A stretch of DNA of 64,000 bases. It comes from Posidonia oceanica (lineage: Eukaryota; Streptophyta; Magnoliopsida; Alismatales; Posidoniaceae). A program made the translations under genes and the position numbers. Location: NCBI GenBank assembly GCA_037176725.1, contig JAZBRS010000035.1:49238001-49302000 (forward strand), in the 5' to 3' direction. This document shows positions 46,803-57,751 of the stretch, piece after piece (the stretch's first letter is position 1; every line of letters begins with the position of its first letter). A model generated the notes under the pieces. It saw nothing but the letters and a program-made list of their open reading frames with translations, ran no database searches and was not told the DNA's origin.

Positions 46803-49800
46803 TATTTGCTTTTAGGTCCAGTCGTAGTTTAAGTTTTATTTAACTGCTGATTAAAACTATATTGCATTGTATGTATTTCCTGTCTTTTCTTTTTATTACA
46901 TCTTAGTCCTGTTGTAGTTCAAATTATTTTAGCGTTCTTTAGTTTTAGTCTAGTAACTAGTTTTCTTTACATTTAGGTCCTTCAATTGATTAATATCATT
47001 TAATTTCATGTTTTTATCTTATTGCATTGCATTTATTTTCCGTAGTTTATTTTATTTACATATCAGTCCTCTCTTCAGTTGTTAAAATCATTTAAATTCT
47101 AAGTTTACCTTACTGTATTGCATATTTTATTCTGTATTTTATTTTTATTACGTTTAAGTCCTCTGTTCAGTTAGAAATTATTTAATCTCATACTTTACCA
47201 TATTACATTGCAATTTTTATCCTGTATTTTGTTTTTATTGCTTTCCAGCCCTTTGCTTGTTAAAAAAATCTTTTAAACTGCATTTTATCATATTGCATTG
47301 CATTTAGGTCCTCTGATTTATTTTATTTGCACTTTAGTCCATCTTCAGTTGTTAAAAATCATTTAAATCTGCATTTTATCATATCACATTGCATTTAGGC
47401 CCTCTAGCTATTTTTATTTGCATATTAGTCCCCCACAGTTCATGCATTTCATTTAATCATCTTTTAAAACCATATTGCATTAATAAAAAGCCCAGATATT
47501 TGTTCTATTTGCATTTTGGTCATCTTGTGGTTCTCAGAGTTTTGTGTTTATTTCTTTTGATCCCCTGACTTTGTTTTATTTGCATCTGGGTCCCTCTGTG
47601 TTGTGCTGTGCATGTTTTTATTTTGTTTTCTTTTTGCAGTTAAGCCCAATGTTTTATTTTTATTGTGCAGAGGTCCCCCCTTTGTATTCCTGTGTCTGTG
47701 TGGTTTTTCTTGGCTTTGCGTTTCAGTCCACAGGTTTTCTTTATTTGCAAAATGGTCCTTCCTTTTGTTTTACAGAAGGTTTGGTTTCCTTTTTTAGCCT
47801 TGCATTTTGGTCCAGGAGGTTTTGAATATTGCATTTGGGTCCTTCCCCATGTTTTCCTCTGACTCTTGGTTTAGTTTTTCTGGCTTTGCATTTGGTCCAA
47901 CATGTTTTCAAGTTTTGCATGTGAGTCCTTCCATGCCATGTTGTGAGTCCCTGGATTTTGTTTTGGTTTTGCTGTTTGGCCCAGAATTTTGTCCAAATTA
48001 CACATAGGTCCTTGCAGATGTCTTTTGTGCCTTTTGAGTCCTTTCTGGCTTTGTTCTTTGGTCCAAAAACTTTTCTAAAATTGCATGCAGGTCCCCACAA
48101 GTTTTCTAAGATTAGTGCATGTTTTTGTTTGCTTTGCAATAAAATCGGCATAACTTTTGTAAATTGCATTTAAGTCCCTGGTCCTCTTGTGTAGCATGCA
48201 TTGCACTCATTTCTATTTTGCATAATAGCCTACCAGTTTACCATGATCATATGTAGACTCTTGCATGCATCCATCCATGCCTCCACTTTGCATTTAAGTC
48301 CACACAATTTTAGAAACTACATTTAGGCCCCCATCTTTGCTTTTTTACATGCATTGCACCCATACATCATTGCACTTAGCATCTTAGCACACTTTTGAGC
48401 ACCCTTAGCTCCCTTGCATGTGGGAGGCCCTGTTCTACACACCCCCAGGGACTATTTGCACTTAGATCCCTACCTTTCCTTGGTTCTTGGGTCTTCTGAC
48501 CTTGAGGCCTGTATAACTCCCGATCGGACCGTCGGATCTTCGCGACCAAGCTACCCGGATCATCTTGATGGAGCGGACTTTCATGCTGACCATGGTTACC
48601 TCAGATCAGGCCTCAGATCTCCAAGGTAAGTCCTTCTGAATCACTGCATAGTACTTTGTTACATATCACTTGCATTGCATGCATTGCTTTCGTACCGTGT
48701 TGTCCGTGCATGTAGATTAGGGCTTCCCCTCTTGCCTATCTACTCTACTTCCTCTTTTCACGTCTTCTTAGTGTCTTTGGGTTGAGTTTTCCTTGGATTC
48801 ACTACTGATCACGGCCTTCTTCCCCCTTTTCCACGATCCGATTGCACCGCGAGCTTTGGGCAGCGTGCGAGATACATCGTGGAACGGTTTAGTGGGAAAC
48901 AGTCATGGGATAGTGGTGATCCCTTTGCTTGCTTTCTTTCCCCTTTGTAGGTATTTACACCTGCATTGCGTGGTCCTTAACCGGTGTTTGTTTTCACACT
49001 TACATCGCTTGCCCCTCTTTACATGTTTTATTTTTCCCCTTTGCATGTTTTCGCATCTGCATCGCGTGGCTTTTACGATGTTTTGTTTCTGCACGTGCAT
49101 CGCTTGTTTTCCTTCGCTCTTGCACCATTTTGCGTGCTTGCTTTCGTTTCTCGCACCGTTTTGCGTGTCTGCTATCGCTTTTGCATCGTTTTATGTGTCT
49201 GCATTTGTTTTCGCTTGTTTTCACACCATTTTGTGTGCCTGCTTCCCTTCTCGCCTGCTCTTGCATCGTTTTGCGTGCTTGCCTTTGTTTCTCGCACCAT
49301 TTTGCGTGTTTGCTGTCGTTTTCCTTTGCATGTCGCTTGCATGTGTTTGGTTTTACCGCTGTTTTGTTTTATCGCCTGCAATTTGCATTAGGGCAGTGAT
49401 GCTTACTGCCTGGAGTTCTCACGAACCAGGGTTCACCTTGTTCGGAACACAGACAGCGCTGCTGAGTACTTAGATTGCACGTTTAATTCCTTGCACGCAT
49501 TTCATCACTTAGAGCACACCTTTGAGCATCTAATTAGGCATTCATGGCACTTAGGCATTCAAAGCGTGCATTTCCTTGCGTATGCGAGCGTAAGCCTAGA
49601 AAGACAGATTCTCGGGCATGTCGGGGGTGCCTAACACCTTCCCCACACGTAACAGGAGTCCTTGTCCTTTCTCATGGCCCAAAATGACCATATTGCCCTT
49701 ATCCTAGGCATGAGTCACATCATTTGCATCTCATTGCATCTTATTTCATTTGCATTGCATCGCATTGCATCTTTTGCTTGGTTTTGCATGTTCATTCACG

Positions 49801-50018
49801 CATTTCCTTGATTTTCCTTGTCTCCCGACTTAATAGACACGGTGGCGACTCTGATTTGTCTTATCTTCCCCTTTTCTTTCCTTTTTCCCCCCTTTTTTAA
49901 GTGTTTTCGAGTCAAGCCTTCCTTCTCGGATACACCCGTTAATAGTGAACCTGATTCCGATCGGTGCACGCGAGCTTTAGTATCGTGCATGGACGATCCG
50001 AACACTAGGATTACTACA
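46803..50018 (+). mobile_element. Solo LTR B, right half
   Basis: The LTR resumes with GCTTTTAGGTCCAGTCG after D and its TTATT duplicate. It carries TTGCATTT/GGTCC-rich sequence (to 48400), a CGAGCTTTGGGCAGCGTGCG block (48849), CGTTTTGCGTGC repeats (49060-49330), GGGGGTGCCTAACACC (49624) and GGTGGCGACTCTG (49841), and ends GGATTACTACA (50018). Each block has a counterpart, in the same order, in solo LTR F on the other strand. After 50018 comes GCTGC and the protease codons of A/C. Confidence 0.8.
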
Positions 50019-53000
50019 GCTGCCATTCCCTTTATAGCTGGAGTGATATCCTCGGCTTTGAATCCGAGCTTTGTTACTATGCTCAAGGGACAGACGTTAA
50101 GGCCTGAACCATTATCAATCAGCGAAAGGGGAATGTAGAAGTTTTTAAACTGCATCGTGACAAATAGGGGTTGGTTGTGATTAATCCCTGCCGGAGGTAG
50201 CTCATCGCTCATAAAAGAGATGACCTGGGGCTCTGCAATCATACCTACCATGCTTTCCAAGGTTGCAGGCTCAATGGTTTGGGACACATGGGCAGCCTGG
50301 AACACACGGAGAAAAGCCTCGCAGTGTTCAGAGGATGTATGGATGAGGTCCTAGATGGAAATGTTTGCCCTGACCTTCTTAAGTTGGGAGGTGATGTTGG
50401 CCTTGGGTTGGCTCTTTTTGGTGGTAGGAGGAGTGGCTTTGGAGGTAGGCTCTGCTGTGGTGGGTACAAGGGGTTGGCCTAATGGTAGAGGTACAGTGGG
50501 TTCTGGACAGCTAGGCCTAGCCACCAGTGCTGTGGGCTTGTAGACTCTCCCTGATCAAGTGACTTCCACGCACATTTCTGTGGCATAGCTATAGGGCACA
50601 TGATGGGTGTCCCTAGTTAGGTTAATAACCACAAGGGCATGCGCTGCGAGCACAAGAGGGGTTACAGGGGTATGTGCTGAATGATGGGGGGATGGGTAAT
50701 GTTGCTGGGAAGGCAATGAGGGTGCTGGCTGAGGTCTTCTTAGGAGGTGGACAGGGGATCCTGGCTGGGGCCTACCTAGGAGGTGGACAGGGGCTTGAGC
50801 TTGAGGATGCATGGTGGGCCGCGTGGTAGAGCGCTCTAGCCTGGTGCACGGTCGGATCATATCAATTCCCGGCTCAGAGCCGGTAACTACCGCACGATAA
50901 AGGGAGAAGGGAAAGGGCTCAGAGATGTCATGGATGAGCTCAGAGGGGTCTACCACAGATGTGGCGGGCCTAGAGGGGAAGAGAGAGTGTATTCCTGAGG
51001 TCCCCGCGCCTCCCAAGTTGGAATGCTTCGGTAGAGGCTGGTGGACAATGCTAGGATGGGAGGGTGCTAAACCTAATGCAGGTGCAGATGCTGATGGAGG
51101 TGTAGAAGTGGATGCCTCGTGCGTGTCGATCACAATAGTCTTCAACTTGATCAGGTCCTGAATGGCGTCTTGCAACGTGAGACAACTATCCGTCGAGTGC
51201 CCTACGGCTCGATGGAAGTTGTAGAAAAGATTCACCCTATGCCAATGCGGAAGTGGATTCGACAATGGGCGAGTCTCGAGAAACCTCAGGTACGACGCAA
51301 CCTTGGGGAGGACGACACTTAGCGGCTCCGCCAGTGGTGCGAATTGGCACCGATTTCTGAAATGTCTTCTCTGCCCTAGGTATTACCCTTGCTGGACCAG
51401 TGCAGCAGGATAGACCAGTTGGGCGATGGTTGTGATTTGTGGAGTGGGGGGTGCCCTAGGTGCAGGTGTGTACACTACCTGAGTCGGGGCAGGCCGAGCC
51501 GCCAGATGAATAGGCACGGGCGGGGAGTCGACGTATGCAACAGCAGTCTTTGGAGGATCCTTCTTCCTAGGGCGGCTGTTGCTGCTGCCACTGCTGTTGT
51601 TGCTACTGCTGCTGCTGTTGGCAGTGGCCTGCTTGGCGAATGCAGAGAGTGCAGGGAAGTTGCCACTCCGTAGTGAACTCTCTATGTGAGCGCCAACCCG
51701 AATTAGTGTTGCAAAGGTTGTGATTGGCTGAATGCTAAGCAGAGCCCCGGTAGATGGCTGCGCACCTTTGATAACAATCTCAATAGACTCCTCGTCAGAG
51801 GGTCTATCTCGAACCTGTGAGGCAAAGGCACGCCAACGGCCGACGTACTCCCTGAATGGCTCGTTGGGATTCTACTTGGTGGCTACTAGGTCCGCACGCT
51901 TTGGGACCAGGTCCAGGTTGAAAGAGTATTGTTCCAGGAACGCCTGACTAAGGTAGTTCCAAGTCTTGATGGTGGCCATGTCAAGAGAGGTGAACCACTT
52001 GAGGGTTGGGCTGGTCAGACGTTTTTGGAACAGGCGGATCAGTAACCTCTCGTCATCTTGGAGCTGAGCGAGATCTCCGCAGTACGCCTTCAGATGGGCA
52101 ATGGGGTAGCCCCTACCATTGTATTTGTCAAAATCCAGAATACGGAATTTCGGTGCGAGCACCGCCTCTGGAAAGTAACAGAGGTCTCGGAACTGATAGG
52201 ACTAGTGATTAGTGCCCTACACTAGATGTAGTGCCTTTTCCAGAACATCCATCCTATTATTGATGGGGTCTGGACTTACTGCCAAAGATGATGGGGCAAT
52301 TGGGACAGGGACCACATACGTCGATTGGGTCGCACCAAGGTGCTCCTCCAGATCCACCATCGCGTCGCCTGGTGATGCGACGTGATGGCCGGTGTATCCG
52401 TGCATGGGTGCAGTGTATGCTAGGATGCATGCTGGGGTAGGAAACTGTTGATGCATCGGGTAGGGGTAGCTAGAGTGTTGTGCAGTGGGTGGTGCAGAGT
52501 GCTAGAGCAACAGCTGCTACGCAGGGTGCGGTGCCGGGCAAAGGGCTTGTGGGGTACTGTGCTCCAACCAGCTCGGATTGGCCACCAGGTGGTGAAGTGA
52601 TATGCTGTGCAGTGAGTGGTGTAAATGTAGGAGGCGGAAGCTGTGCCCCCATCACCGGAGCAGTGAGTAGTTGGGGCGATGGTCTAGGCAGGGGTGTAGT
52701 GGGGAAAGCCTGAAACGCAGGAGCAGGCTACAAGGGATTCTCGGGAGCAGTGGGAAAGAAAGAGGGGTGAACATATAGAGTCATGCCCTACAGTCTCTAG
52801 GCAGTCTCCATTAGGTGCTGATACTGCACATCAAGGGACCTGTCAGTGGGAATGCTGAGGTGCAGTGCTGGCAGGGGACCAGATCCAAGAGGTAAGGACA
52901 CAGATTGTCCACGAGATAGGGATCCTATAGCAAAGGTCGCTGCAGCAGAAGGGGTGTCAAAAGCGACATAGCCCTAGGACAGAGGGGTCAGAGGCGCCTC

Positions 53001-53222
53001 TAGAGAACGAGTGGCAGTCATCAAGATGGACTCGATGACCAGATTCGGAGGGGCATAGGTCTGCCAATGCCCCACAGCATGTGGGGGTGTCCCAGGCACC
53101 AGAGGGTGGAACCTTGGTGTCACAAGGGGAATAGAGGGAGTAGAAGCGAGAGTCGGAGGGACCAAAGTGGAAATTCCCTCTAGGGCAACAGAAACCAGGG
53201 GCTCAATGGAAAACTGGGCCAT
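50019..53222 (-). pseudogene. Gag and protease start of A/C
   Basis: ATG 53222 (MAQFSIEP) opens a Pro-rich N-terminal region. The capsid domain is at 52162-51660 (DFDKYNGRG, LIRLFQKRLTSPTLKWF, EQYSFNLDLVPK), followed by a Ser-rich linker (51640-51580), a damaged zinc knuckle (its first Cys is Tyr, near FYNFHRAVGHSTDSC) and protease with VINLTRDTHHV and the active-site block LIDNGSGLNVCPL (about 50100). Stops include a TAG after VATK and one after AAPVQQG. The frame is constant from about 52456 to 50024, which supports a single Gag-Pro frame. It ends abruptly at the junction with B. Confidence 0.85.
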
Positions 53223-54413
53223 AGCTGATCGAGAGCGAGTGAGAACAGCGCTGTGACGAAAAGTGAGGGGACGGGTCCTAGGAGGAGCTATCGTCGCAAA
53301 GGCGGATAGCTCAGGAAAGGACGGTCGAGAACAGGTGTCACAATAGGGGTGTCAGTAAGAGAAAGAACTCAAGCTCCAGCTAGGGAACTCGCTCACTGAC
53401 CTGCTCAACGAGACACAACACAAACAAAAACAGGCGTTAAAACCTGAAAGTAAAATGCAGATGTATTTAATTGTGGTATGAATGGCAGTCATGCAAATGT
53501 ATGCTCTCTAGCATGCTCTCTCTCACCAATCTAGTGTGTCCTAGTAGGTTGGCTACTTCGGACACTCACAGTTGTACGGGTCACTGACTCAAGCTAGAAA
53601 TAGTAGGACCCTGTCTAAATCCTGGCCAAAGCTCAGGCGGTAACGGGGTGGTGCGTTAGGAGCCTCGACCTTGCCAAAGCATGGGCTGTACCCTCTACTA
53701 ACACCGACGCGACCCCTGACAAGGGGGGACAGACCGACCAACTTGCCCCTCGCCAAAGCAGATGGAACAAGAGACTGGGACTGTCATTCTCAGATTGATA
53801 GGTGGACTCAGAGAAGAGAAGATGCATGCCCTATATGCTCATTCATGCAAATATGATTAAAGTTTTTTATCTTGCATGTTTTATTAACTCAAATGGGATG
53901 AAGGTGTGTTTGCGTCTCTAGTTGCTCCTAGAATTGATTTTACTTGCCATTTTTAGTTAGCCATGGGGAGGCAACCAATTTCTAATTGTCCTTAGGCTTA
54001 GTGTAGAAGGGGAAGAAAATACCCAAACATGGCAAGCAAGCAACACACATCATTACAAAAGGCATGCACATGGTATGTGCTAGTGTTGTGGACATGATGG
54101 TGGAAAGAAGGCACTCATCATATCAAAAGGCAAGAATACATGGCATGTGTATGTGTGGTGACATAGCAATTGTGTAAAGCGAAGCATTCATCACCCAAAG
54201 GCATGTATCGTTGCGCCAAGCAAGTGTTTAGGCATGTATAATGCAAGAAATAAAGTAAATAAAGGTAAGCAAGTAAATCAAGTATGTAAAGACAAGGCAA
54301 GCAATAAAGCATGGAAATAGAGCAAGCAATAAAGCATGGAAATAGGCATAAGCCAAGCAAAAATGCAAAATCACAAGCGGCGAGAAAGCCAAAACGAAAG
54401 CCGGAGTCTAGAA
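53223..54413 (-). other. Untranslated leader of A/C
   Basis: The leader between PBS and gag is co-linear with that of D from about 53850 to 53240 (see D leader). The upstream part (54410-53870) is rich in GCATG and TTGCTTG words and non-coding. Confidence 0.7.
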
Positions 54414-54431
54414 TCCCTAGAGGAGTCGCCA
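54414..54431 (-). promoter_or_regulatory. Primer-binding site of A/C
   Basis: On the minus strand TGGCGACTCCTCTAGGGA follows the LTR end TTACTACA by one base. It matches the tRNA-Arg-complementary site of D except at two positions, so the same primer is likely. Confidence 0.8.
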
Positions 54432-54432
54432 C

Positions 54433-56394
54433 TGTAGTAACCCTGAAAATCGGCACGTCCATGCATGCTGCCAAAGCTCACGTGCATCGACCGAAAATAG
54501 GCCACTATTAGCAGGTGGATCCAAGGAAGGAAACTCGACTCAAAAACATCAAAAAAAGGAGGGAAAATAAAGATAAAGCAAATTCGGAGTCGCCACCTAG
54601 TCTATTAAATCGGGAGACAAGGAAAACCGAGGTAAAGCATGAAAACATGCAAATGGATGCAATGCTATGCAAAGATATGAGTCGTGCCTAGGATGACGGC
54701 ATAATGGTCATTGTGGGCCAAGAGAAAGGGTAAGGACTCCTTTTACGCACGTGAAGGTGTTAGGCACCCCCGATGCATCCAGAATCGATCTTTCTAGGCT
54801 TCTTGCTCGTATATGCAGGAAGATGCTATAGATGTGGATTTGGGGGGTGTTTATGAAGATGACTGCACTTCCACGTACATTGTCAACTTTATTGTGATCA
54901 CCACTTATCAATGGACGGACAAGGTGCCTGGGGAGATGATGATGATGTGGGTAGTCGGCTCACTAGATTGACGGCAGGGTGTCATCTAGTGGCTTCCTCG
55001 TATTATGTGAGCGGATTCCTTTTCCTTCAAAAAAACAAGTAACAGAAGATCTAGATGAGTTCATGTGCAGTAAATCGATCAAATAAATAGGAAATAACAT
55101 GAATAAATGCAACTAATACTAACCGAGGATTGTTCCCTGCATGCATATGCCATGAATCTAATCTAAAGAATGCAATAATGAATATAAAGAGAATGGAAGA
55201 TGATACTCCATTCACCCTCGTGCTGTATGCAGTGGAATGAGGAAGCAGAGGCACAGTTGGAGCTTTGGCTATCCTTGAGATCTCTGGGATTCAAGGTGGG
55301 ATACGGTGATCTAGGATTTCTGGGTTGAAGGTGGAGGCTAGGGTTTCTCTCTTAGAAGATAATGGATTTTGTCTTCTTGAAAACCTCAAAATTGACCACC
55401 TCCTAGGCACTGACTCACGGAGCCTTTTTATAGGTTCGTGGGGCATTGGTGGTTTAGACCTATGAAGGTTCTAGAAGCTTCTAGAAGGGAATTGATATTT
55501 AGGGCTAGTCGCCGCCTAGGCAGGCGACTGGCGTAAATATCTCCCGAAAAAATCGTGGAAATGCCAGGGAAACACCGTGTGACCAGGTTAGTGGGGAGTC
55601 CACGTCAGTCAGTTGCCTGTAACACAGGCACCTAACTGTGGCCCTAATCCAGCAACTAAAAGATTTGTTTCTGATTTCTAGGAGATAAATCCTGGATTGG
55701 TTTCTGATTTTTAGGAAGATAAATCACTAATTGAAAAACATGTTTTAGAAAGATCTAGGTCTTAATTTGGAAGCCACCTAGGATTTTCTAGATTTATTCG
55801 TTTCCTTAATTGATTATATGATTTTTATTTGGTATATCATATATTAAATACTTGAAAACCATGGAAATATCGATAATGTAGAAAAAGCGTTATAATAATT
55901 TATAAAGCCTCCCCATGTATTATATTAATGTCCAGGATATTAATTATCAAGCTAGAGAGAGAGAGAAGTTGCCAGTCGCCCCTCTGAAAGGTGTCTGGAT
56001 GTGTCGCCCCTCTGAAAGGTGTCTGGATGTGTCGCCGCTCTGGGAGGCAACTGCATTTTTAGCCCTGTCTTTTAAGTTAATCCAGAGAAACATGAAAAAA
56101 ACCCAGAAAACTTCAGAAATCTCATGAAATCGTAAAAACATCTTCTTTAACTCAAATCTACCACTAATTTGAGTAGGAAAAAGGGTACTCAAGGTACTCG
56201 AACTTGCCACGAGTCTGAGTGTGCTAGCTATGCCACAGCTAATAGCCTTGAGTCAAGTAAAATCAAGCGATGCTTTAAACAAATCATGAAAAATCTGGAA
56301 AATGTGTTATTAAGCCTTGGTTGTGTAATATGGGGCGCCTAGCTGGTTCCTATCCTCTAAGAACTCTCAGAAATGCGAAAATGGGATATCTACA
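54433..56394 (-). mobile_element. LTR shared by A/C (5') and E (3'), 1.96 kb
   Basis: On the minus strand it begins TGTAGATATCCCATTTT (at 56394) and ends GGTTACTACA (at 54433). A PBS follows at its 3' end and a polypurine tract precedes its 5' end, so it is at once a 5' and a 3' LTR. A TATA box lies at 55423-55433, with a telobox-like AAACCCTAG near 55340. The GGGGGTGCCTAACACCTTCAC block (54750-54770) and TAGACTAGGTGGCGACTCC are conserved with the other Tat LTRs. It is much shorter than B, D or F. Confidence 0.8.
55423..55433 (-). promoter_or_regulatory. TATA box of the A/C-E LTR
   Basis: On the minus strand CTATAAAAAGG is a strong TATA match, about 1 kb from the LTR end. Transcripts would run left into the leader and gag of A/C. 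Confidence 0.65.
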
Positions 56395-56409
56395 GATGCC
56401 CCTCCTTGG
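56395..56409 (-). promoter_or_regulatory. Polypurine tract of E
   Basis: On the minus strand CCAAGGAGGGGCATC immediately precedes the LTR start TGTAG. A purine run at this position primes plus-strand DNA synthesis in LTR retrotransposons. Confidence 0.7.
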
Positions 56410-57751
56410 AGCTGATCTTGGAACAAGATCGGTTCCAAGGTATGAATGATGTCCTATTGAGCATTTTCTGAAAAGGGGAGCTCTATCTCAAATAATTTGC
56501 CGGTTGGGTAGCCAAAGGAAAGATAAAAAGAGGTTTAAATTGCCATCATATTGGAGACTCAGGCATGGAGGGGTCAAGTCGATTTCAGAACATGTGTCGC
56601 AGTCGATGTCGAGACCAAGTCAACCATGCAAGGGTGCTCCAACGAGGCAGGAACTAAGAAGGAAATCGTGGGGTTTTATCCCGACACGATCAAAAAGGAG
56701 TTTTGGCATCTTGTTCGAGACTTCACTCGGATTGGAATTGATAAAAGGATAGGTAGGAACTAGGTGGGCTCTAGGAGAATCACATGTCCTAAGGGTTTCT
56801 AACACTCTTGAAGGTCATTTGGCTCCGTCCGTGCTTCACTTCCGATGATATGAGAAAATGCATGATGCATGATTCAAGCAAACAATGATAATGCAAGGTC
56901 AACATACGATGCAATGAATGGTCCATATGCTAGGTTAGGCCGGTAGGGTACGGTTGGTCCCAAACCATATGGACATATGCAAAATGAATGAATGCAATTT
57001 GATGTGGTCAAGTGTTTTCCGTCCACGAGTGTGACCGGTACTCTCAGGAAAGGACTGTCGTCCCACAGCTCGATTTGGCAAGTAAAGAGGTTCCATGCAT
57101 AGAGAACCGGGTGAGGGAGTGAACCCTTCACCTGCCAAACCGATGTTTCGTCTTTAGTCGCAGCAGTGGTGTTAGTGGACACAGTGTGAGCTTTGGGGCA
57201 GGGGCTCGTCCGTCGTCTTCGCTCTTCAGTTCGCAGTTGGGCAGACTCATCCTTTATGAAAGGGGGCAAAGGATGGTCTGTCCTAATGTTCCAGTCGTCG
57301 CTGAGCTTGGCGCCTGGAATAGTCGCCTGTTGTTGGGGCGTCAAACTGTGACGTGTCTATCAGTGGTTCAAAGCAGAGCGGGAAAGTTGGTGCTATGCGA
57401 AGTCGGAAGCTTGTCGCCGTAATTGTAGGCGACGAATGCTGACATGGCCTTTACTGGGGCAGTTCAAACTGAGGCGGAAGTCGGCTTCCTAAGGAAGCCA
57501 AAGGTTGAGTCGCTGTAGTTTGAGGTGTCTAGAAAGGGCGTTGTTGGATTTGGCGACCAGGGCGTGGGTTCAGTAACAAAACCGAACCGTTGCCCTCCTT
57601 TTGGCCTCAGACTCCTCTTCCTCCCTCCTTCCTCAGTGCCCGCGTCCTCCACCTTCCTCTCTGGCATCTCGACGGTGGTCTCCGATGTGGTGCGGCGGTC
57701 TTTGGCATGGTGCGGTGGTGCTTTTGTTCTTCTCCTCCTCTTCACCCCTCG
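56410..57751. other. Gene-free segment of E between PPT and the PMD gene
   Basis: I find no recognisable protein, RNA gene or clear repeat in this stretch. Its right part (about 57540-57750) is CT-rich and is probably the 5' leader and promoter region of the antisense gene, but no clear TATA box is visible. Confidence 0.4.

Larger units (their letters stand above)
50019..56394 (-). mobile_element. Tat element A/C, 5' part (LTR to protease)
   Basis: On the minus strand it reads LTR (56394-54433), PBS, leader, gag and the start of protease, cut at 50019 by LTR B and continued at 14758. The coding order and reading direction of both parts agree. Its leader and gag are diverged relatives of those in D. 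Confidence 0.8.

Noticed and set aside
47544..48173. ORFs of about 65-140 residues on both strands
   Set aside because: They lie in the TTGCATTT-rich LTR interior, are rich in Phe, Cys and Leu, and have no counterpart in related LTRs.
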